From Rikenellaceae bacterium (GTDB lineage Bacteria > Bacteroidota > Bacteroidia > Bacteroidales > UBA932), in contig CAAGNP010000018.1 of NCBI GenBank assembly GCA_900771335.1, positions 1 to 56,806 of the forward strand: DNA of 56,806 bases. Reading direction: 5' to 3'. Below, piece after piece: positions 52,196 through 56,806 of the stretch (positions within the stretch are counted from its first letter, which is position 1; each line of letters starts with the position of its first letter). The notes under the pieces are model-generated. The model was not told the origin of the DNA and did not search any database. It saw only the letters and a program-made list of their open reading frames with translations. The position numbers and the translations under genes are program-made.

Positions 52196-52819
52196 ATGTT
52201 AATAATCGGTATTGCCGGAGGTACAGGTTCCGGAAAAACAACAGTAGTTAGAAAAGTGGTAGACTCTTTCCCAGGTGGAGAGGTGGCAGTTATCCCTCAG
52301 GATTCATACTATAAGGATAGTGGCCATCTTCCTATGGAGGAGAGGCAGAAACTGAATTTTGACCACCCTGATGCGATTGATTTCGAATTGCTCGTAGAGC
52401 AGCTTCAGCAGCTCCGCGAAGGGAAAACCATTCAGCAGCCCACATATTCCTATATAACATGTACCCGCTCAGCTACCGAGACCGTAACAGTTCATCCTGC
52501 AGACATCATAATCGTGGAGGGTATCCTCATCTTCACTTGCGAGAAGTTGAGGAGACTCCTCGATATCATGGTCTTCGTAGATGCTGACGCAGATGACAGA
52601 CTGCTTAGGGTTATCTCCCGTGATATTATAGAGAGAGGTAAAACTGTAGAGGCAACAATGGTCCGTTATCAGGACACCCTCAAACCTATGCACAATCAGT
52701 TCATAGAGCCTACCAAGCGATATGCAGACATCATCGTACCACAAGGTGGACACAATAAAGTGGCAATAGATATTCTAATCGCTACCATTGAAAAAGCGCT
52801 TCAACATAAAAATAGATAA
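52196..52819 (+). CDS. udk: uridine kinase
   Basis: A 207-residue P-loop kinase: GIAGGTGSGKTT (about 5-16), QDSYYKD near 35-41, NFDHPDAIDF near 54-63, YSYITCTRS near 83-91, VEGILIF near 104-110 and DADDRLLRVISRDIIERGKT near 125-144. It phosphorylates uridine and cytidine in salvage. Its last 32 bases overlap the next gene. Confidence 0.95.
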   Translation: MLIIGIAGGTGSGKTTVVRKVVDSFPGGEVAVIPQDSYYKDSGHLPMEERQKLNFDHPDAIDFELLVEQLQQLREGKTIQQPTYSYITCTRSATETVTVHPADIIIVEGILIFTCEKLRRLLDIMVFVDADADDRLLRVISRDIIERGKTVEATMVRYQDTLKPMHNQFIEPTKRYADIIVPQGGHNKVAIDILIATIEKALQHKNR

Positions 52820-53528
52820 CGACGAAAAGGCTGGACTTTACCTTACGGTAATATTCCACCTTGTCCTCATAATAGTCATCCTGGCTTACTCCATCCATAG
52901 GACTGTAAGCCAGGAGACCTCTTTTGTCCTCGACTTTACCCAGCAGGAGGAACTTGAGAGGCAGAGGGAGATCCAGGCGTTCAAGGAGAGTGTCAGCGCT
53001 GAACTCGACGAACTTATCGCCCAATCCCGTCAGAACGCTCCGCGCAATGTCGCTGTAGATGCAACCCGTGCCGGAGAGAGATTGCGCGACGACAGGAGCG
53101 CAAACCCTTCTGAGGTGTACGATGAAGCTCGGCGCCTTCAGGAGAAACTCGATGCTTCCCGCAGGGAGGCGCAGGAGGCAATGGATAGTGAAGACAACAT
53201 TGCCATAGGAAAGAAGAAGGAGGAGAGCAAATCAAAGGAGACCTATGTGGGTCCCTCAGTCCTCTCTTACCGTCTGGAAGGTCGCAAAGGGCAGTCGCTC
53301 CCAATACCTGCCTACAAATGCGTGGGTGGAGGAGATGTGACTGTCGCTATTATTGTCAATAGAAAGGGATATGTCGTAAATGTGAAGGTGGTGGAGAATG
53401 TCTCGTCACCGGATATATGCCTTCAGGACTACGCCATGAGGGCAGCCAAGCGTTCCCGTTTCACAGCTTCAGCTACAGCTCCCGAACGTCAAGCCGGGGA
53501 GATTGTCTACAGGTTTATTGCCCAGTAA
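52788..53528 (+). CDS. TonB-like energy transducer, TTG start
   Basis: A 246-residue protein with a short cytoplasmic N-terminus, a transmembrane helix (about 18-38), a long charged helix rich in Arg and Glu (50-140) and a C-terminal TonB-like domain (about 165-246; GGGDVTVAIIVNRKGYVVNVKVVE-type block, then ending in IVYRFIAQ). No ATG is available near; the TTG at 52788 lies inside the end of udk, giving a 32-base overlap. It may work with the ExbB/ExbD cluster at 45.6-48 kb. A related TolA-type role is possible. Confidence 0.75.
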   Translation: MKKRFNIKIDNDEKAGLYLTVIFHLVLIIVILAYSIHRTVSQETSFVLDFTQQEELERQREIQAFKESVSAELDELIAQSRQNAPRNVAVDATRAGERLRDDRSANPSEVYDEARRLQEKLDASRREAQEAMDSEDNIAIGKKKEESKSKETYVGPSVLSYRLEGRKGQSLPIPAYKCVGGGDVTVAIIVNRKGYVVNVKVVENVSSPDICLQDYAMRAAKRSRFTASATAPERQAGEIVYRFIAQ

Positions 53529-53533
53529 ACTGA

Positions 53534-54292
53534 CTAAAATTTATTCTCTGTATAGAAAGCTACGAATTCATCCATGGTGATGGCATCTTCTACTTTGAAG
53601 TTGCCTGACTGTGTACGGCGCAAGGCTGTAAGGTGGGCGCCACTCTGGAGTGCTATGCCGAGGTCGCGGGCCAGAGATCTGATGTAGGTCCCTTTCGAGC
53701 ACTCTATGCGGATTTTCGCAGTAGGGGCATTGTATTCCAGCAGTTCGATGTTGTAGATCGTGATGGTGGCCGATTTGAGTTCCACCTCGACACCTTCGCG
53801 AGCCATCTCGTAGGCTCTGACGCCATCGACATATTTGGCGGAGAAGATAGGTGGTACCTGCTCTTGAGTGCCGATGAACCCTTTGAGGGTCTCCTCTATC
53901 TTTTCTGTAGTGATATGTTCGTATGGGTAGGTGGCGTCAATCTCTTTCTCGAGGTCGTAGCTGGGGGTAGTGGCGCCGAATGTGACGTCGGCTATATACT
54001 CTTTCTTCTCGGCCTGAAGCTTTTCCGATATCTTGGTAGCTTTGCCCAGGCTGATGATGAGCATACCTGTAGCCAGGGGATCAAGTGTCCCGGCGTGTCC
54101 CACTTTCAGCTTTTTGTTCTTGAAGAAGTACTGGAATTTGAATTTGAGTTTGCGGACCACATCGGCAGAGGTCCACTCAAGAGGCTTATCGAAGGGGATA
54201 AGAATCCCCTCCGGATAATTCTCCATATTTGGTGTTAGGGTGGTGAGTTCACCCTTCTTTATGACGATAGGATTGATCTCTGGAGCTGCCAT
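53534..54292 (-). CDS. truB: tRNA pseudouridine(55) synthase
   Basis: A 252-residue TruB: PFDKPLEWTSADVVRKL near 24-40, the catalytic block KVGHAGTLDPLATGML near 57-72 with the Asp nucleophile, YIADVTFG near 95, and CSKGTYIRSLARDLG near 198-212. The ATG at 54292 shares one base with the rpiB stop (TAATG), so translation is coupled; the upstream TTG at 54301 is not needed. Confidence 0.95.
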   Translation of the reverse strand: MAAPEINPIVIKKGELTTLTPNMENYPEGILIPFDKPLEWTSADVVRKLKFKFQYFFKNKKLKVGHAGTLDPLATGMLIISLGKATKISEKLQAEKKEYIADVTFGATTPSYDLEKEIDATYPYEHITTEKIEETLKGFIGTQEQVPPIFSAKYVDGVRAYEMAREGVEVELKSATITIYNIELLEYNAPTAKIRIECSKGTYIRSLARDLGIALQSGAHLTALRRTQSGNFKVEDAITMDEFVAFYTENKF

Positions 54293-54720
54293 TATTTGCA
54301 AGCGATTTTTTCTACCCTACGCTGATGTCTTCCCCCTTCGAAGTCGCTTTCAAGGTACGATTTTACGATAGCTTTGGCTGTATCGGTGTCGATAAAGCGT
54401 GCTGGTAGAGATAGGATGTTTGCATCGTTGTGCTGGCGTGCAAGTGCTGCAAGTTCAGTGTTCCAGCAAAGAGCTGCTCGGATACCCTGATGTTTGTTCA
54501 GCGTCATACTGATACCGTTTCCTGAGCCGCAGATGGCGATACCTTTTTCAAGTTTGCCGGACTCCACCTCCTCAGCAAGAGGGTGTGCCACATCTGGATA
54601 GTCCATACTCTCGGCAGAGTGTGTACCGAAGTCCTTCACTTCATAGCCAAGTTCCTGAAGATATGCGATAAGGGTGTTTTTAAGTTCGTAACCGGCGTGG
54701 TCAGCAGCAATTCCTAACAT
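54292..54720 (-). CDS. rpiB: ribose 5-phosphate isomerase B
   Basis: A 142-residue RpiB of normal length: IAADHAGYELK near 4-14, GTHSAESMDYPDVA near 37-50, CGSGNGISMTLNK near 66-78 with the catalytic Cys, and NILSLPARFI near 101. It interconverts ribulose and ribose 5-phosphates. It leads a two-gene unit with truB. Confidence 0.95.
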   Translation of the reverse strand: MLGIAADHAGYELKNTLIAYLQELGYEVKDFGTHSAESMDYPDVAHPLAEEVESGKLEKGIAICGSGNGISMTLNKHQGIRAALCWNTELAALARQHNDANILSLPARFIDTDTAKAIVKSYLESDFEGGRHQRRVEKIACK

Positions 54721-54747
54721 AGTATTTAGATTTAGTTATTTCTTCTA

Positions 54748-54755
54748 CAAAAGTA
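54748..54755 (-). promoter_or_regulatory. -7 box (TACTTTTG) of rpiB-truB
   Basis: On the minus strand TACTTTTG fits TAnnTTTG, 27 bases before the rpiB ATG. Confidence 0.55.
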
Positions 54756-54881
54756 ATCAATTATTCTTAAAATGCGTTATGCCTGGTGACAGGAGATATT
54801 TTATTTGATGGATGCACACGGTTTTTGTTGTTGCTTTTTGCTTGCGTCAATAACTATCTGTGTATCAGTGTATTCCCGGTA

Positions 54882-54911
54882 TTTAGGGTGGGTGATTTTA
54901 CCCACCCTAAA
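54882..54911. terminator. 12-bp hairpin between rpiB and the anti-sigma-like gene
   Basis: A perfect 12-bp inverted repeat TTTAGGGTGGGT/ACCCACCCTAAA with a 6-base loop, about 94 bases past the stop of the minus-strand gene at 55005. U-tracts on both sides are short, so it is either a weak terminator or a processing stop. Confidence 0.6.
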
Positions 54912-55004
54912 ATCTGGTAAGTAGCTGTGAGTCAGTGAAATGCTGACGCATGTATAGTGGTGTCCGTGGTGTTGGCAGTGTCAGGGTTGGCCACTGCTGG
55001 TGGA

Positions 55005-55421
55005 TTATTTCTTAAGGGTGTCGACAGTGTGAGGGTTGGCCATTGTGGTGTCGGCTTGCTGTGTAGCAGGCTGATATGTGTCGGGCTGGTATGTGTCGGT
55101 AGAGAGGATGGTGCCGGAGTCGTGGCCACCCTGGATAGGGAGTGGTTCGGGGCGGCTGTTCATGATAGCGAATGTGACACCGGCCACTATGATGAGTGAT
55201 GCTGCCACTCTGAACAGGGTGCTCTTGTAGATGAGTTTTATAACGGATGGTGACTGAGGTTGTTCTGCATTGATGCCCGATGTGAGTGCGCGATACTTCC
55301 TGATCTCTTCTCTGCACTTGGCGCACTCTGATACATGTTCCTGAACCAATGTCTCCTGCTCCGGGGTCAATTGGTTGGAAATATATCTGAATGTGGTGTA
55401 TTTGTCCAGGTGCTTACTCAT
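55005..55421 (-). CDS. anti-sigma-factor-like protein with zinc-finger (zf-HC2-type) N-terminus
   Basis: A 138-residue protein. The N-terminal domain (about 1-50) has the anti-sigma zinc pattern HVSECAKC (HxxxCxxC, about 29-36). One transmembrane helix follows (about 70-87). The C-terminal periplasmic tail (90-138) is Thr/Gln/Asp-rich with the imperfect repeat TDTYQPDTYQP. Its start overlaps the end of the sigma-like gene by 8 bases. It probably holds that sigma-like protein at the membrane; the family link is clear, the partner is inferred. Confidence 0.75.
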   Translation of the reverse strand: MSKHLDKYTTFRYISNQLTPEQETLVQEHVSECAKCREEIRKYRALTSGINAEQPQSPSVIKLIYKSTLFRVAASLIIVAGVTFAIMNSRPEPLPIQGGHDSGTILSTDTYQPDTYQPATQQADTTMANPHTVDTLKK

Positions 55422-56583
55422 CCTTTCTCGCTTTTATAATTTTTATAAATCTTTTTGTCAGTTTCTCTTTTACCCTTTTTACCTCTTGTCTGATACGTGC
55501 TACATTTTTTATCATCTCCTTCTCAGGTAGACTGCCCATCCTTTTGATGATAATGTCGTCATAGGAGATGCCATCTATATAGTGTTCAAACAACATTTTT
55601 ACTGTCTCTTCGTACCCCTGAACAAGTTCTTGATGGAGTGGATGATTTTCGTTGTAAAGTGCCAGAACCATGTGGTGCCTTACAGCCTCTTCATCACGAA
55701 GGTCAATATAATTGGTGATATTTTTATTTTGTGACGAAAATTTTTTGGGTGATGCATCCTCGGTGTTGAAAAAGTTCTCCTCCTGTGTAAATTCTACCTT
55801 GTATGCTACAGAATCCAGGGATATGTTGCCACCCTTCCTGATCCCTTTCAGAAGCTCCCTGTTCTTGTTCTTGATGATTCCCACTGCATATGAGATGATG
55901 TCTTTTGATGTGGTGGGCTGCTGCAGCTTTTTGTTGAGTACGGCATGGTTCAGGGTAAGACATGTGTCACACCATATATCGTATGTTTTGTCCTGTGCAT
56001 TGGCCCCTGAAATCTGATAGGAAAATCCGTCTGTCATGGGGCGGAGGCGATTGTATACCTTTTCCCAGTAGAAGTTGTCATTGCGCTCCAGATGTTCGAT
56101 CACGTAGCTGTCGGTCAGGGGATATGTCTCATCTATTGCAGCAGAGCATCTGGATGATATCTGAAATGTGTCGGATATGCCGCTGTGGAGGTACTTGTCT
56201 GATATGAGCTGGAAATTCTCATCAGAGAGTGAGTAGGAGATAGTATCTTTCTCCGGAGCGATATATTTGTCGGTATCTGTCTGTTCTTGGTGATGGAACA
56301 GATAGTCAAGTTTGGAAGATATTATCGATTTGATCCCTTTTATGAGCAGCCTTTCTCGACGATGTGTGGTGTAGAATTCTTTCAGCCCTTTTTGGGTATA
56401 GAAATATGATAAAGTCCTCTGTTTCCACTCTACATAACCCTCATCAACTTTCCTTGGGGAGGTACTGGCGAGTTTGGCGGCTTCATCCTCTATATCTGAA
56501 AATAAGCCAAGCTTACGCCAGGAGAACCTCTCGTCCTCCTTCGTTAGCCATTCCAAAATATCATCATAAATTTTTTCAGACAC
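55414..56583 (-). CDS. large divergent sigma-factor-like protein, GTG start
   Basis: A 389-residue protein. About 170-265 resembles sigma region 2 (NDNFYWEKVYNRLRP, then DIISYAVGIIKNKNRELLKG), and about 335-385 resembles region 4 with a helix-turn-helix-like stretch (YIDGISYDDIIIKRMGS, then NVARIRQEVKRVKEKLTKRF). The N-terminal 165 residues are unrecognised. ECF sigmas are usually near 190 residues, so this one is about twice that size. It precedes an anti-sigma-like gene with an 8-base overlap. The start is GTG. Identification is moderate. Confidence 0.55.
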   Translation of the reverse strand: MSEKIYDDILEWLTKEDERFSWRKLGLFSDIEDEAAKLASTSPRKVDEGYVEWKQRTLSYFYTQKGLKEFYTTHRRERLLIKGIKSIISSKLDYLFHHQEQTDTDKYIAPEKDTISYSLSDENFQLISDKYLHSGISDTFQISSRCSAAIDETYPLTDSYVIEHLERNDNFYWEKVYNRLRPMTDGFSYQISGANAQDKTYDIWCDTCLTLNHAVLNKKLQQPTTSKDIISYAVGIIKNKNRELLKGIRKGGNISLDSVAYKVEFTQEENFFNTEDASPKKFSSQNKNITNYIDLRDEEAVRHHMVLALYNENHPLHQELVQGYEETVKMLFEHYIDGISYDDIIIKRMGSLPEKEMIKNVARIRQEVKRVKEKLTKRFIKIIKARKDE

Positions 56584-56806
56584 GATGAAATATGTTTATA
56601 CAAAAAAAAATAATATCTCTGGAAAAATCTAACGAATGAGGGAAAATAATGATGGCGGCACTGGTGTTCAGTGACTTATAAGGATTTATGATGAAAGCCT
56701 CTCCGAAGCAAAAGTGCAAGGAAATGAAAGGTAATGAGGGCGGACGGTTTTCAAATCATTACCCGATAACGAGGTAAGTTTATAGGTCGTTGGAGTCTAT
56801 TTCTAC
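56584..56806. other. right-edge intergenic sequence
   Basis: No supported gene or RNA seen in these 223 bases. It should hold the promoter of the sigma-like gene on the minus strand, but no consensus box is clear. Confidence 0.3.

Overview
The window looks like a Bacteroidales chromosome segment of moderate GC. Evidence: housekeeping genes are preceded by the Bacteroidetes -7 box TAnnTTTG, Shine-Dalgarno sequences are mostly absent, and several families or arrangements are typical of the phylum (DUF4834, lipoproteins with a short SSC/TSC lipobox, serC-serA-DUF1015 operon, ExbB-X-ExbD-ExbD cluster, C-terminal beta-barrel proteins behind an ECF sigma gene). I cannot name the genus from sequence alone. 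No rRNA, tRNA or CRISPR array was found.

Layout. 1-8.4 kb: DUF362 ferredoxin protein, endonuclease/exonuclease/phosphatase lipoprotein, nucleoside-permease-like MFS carrier, an ECF sigma factor with a downstream TM plus beta-barrel protein, a sugar nucleotidyltransferase, a propeller-like lipoprotein and a membrane-anchored LytTR regulator. A near-identical 28-bp promoter-like motif sits upstream of both the sigma gene and the lipoprotein gene, suggesting a small regulon. 8.7-21.5 kb: an accessory island flanked by related palindromic repeats. It carries an XRE controller, a methylase fused to an HsdR_N-like nuclease domain plus a two-TRD specificity subunit (no helicase HsdR), two membrane coiled-coil proteins and an unknown protein, a Septu-like PtuA/PtuB pair, a GIY-YIG nuclease, a DUF1016 nuclease lying between the two halves of a broken ATP-binding-protein gene, and two toxin-antitoxin modules, the first with a truncated toxin. 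21.5-56.8 kb: core genes. These are serine synthesis (serC, serA, DUF1015), pyrimidine synthesis (pyrB, pyrI) with a YigZ protein, miaA against recQ, a SIS-domain isomerase with nhaA, an FKBP lipoprotein, an ABC exporter, an acyl-CoA-synthetase-like enzyme, deoxycytidylate deaminase, an S41 protease, queA, dprA, tatD, ansA, an ExbB/ExbD energy-transducing cluster, alkaline phosphatase, a GH10-like hydrolase, asnS, udk, a TonB-like protein, rpiB-truB, and a divergent sigma-like/anti-sigma pair at the right end.

How the genes fit together. The island is a defence cluster read on the plus strand with very short gaps or overlaps from the XRE gene to the GIY-YIG gene, which suggests one transcript combining DNA modification, restriction and a Septu-type ATPase/HNH effector. 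The three unrecognised genes between hsdS and ptuA are the best candidate for an undescribed component. The strong base-composition shift inside the methylase gene, the broken ATP-binding gene and the truncated YafQ-like toxin show that the region has been rebuilt by repeated recombination. The flanking repeats may be the cause or a by-product.
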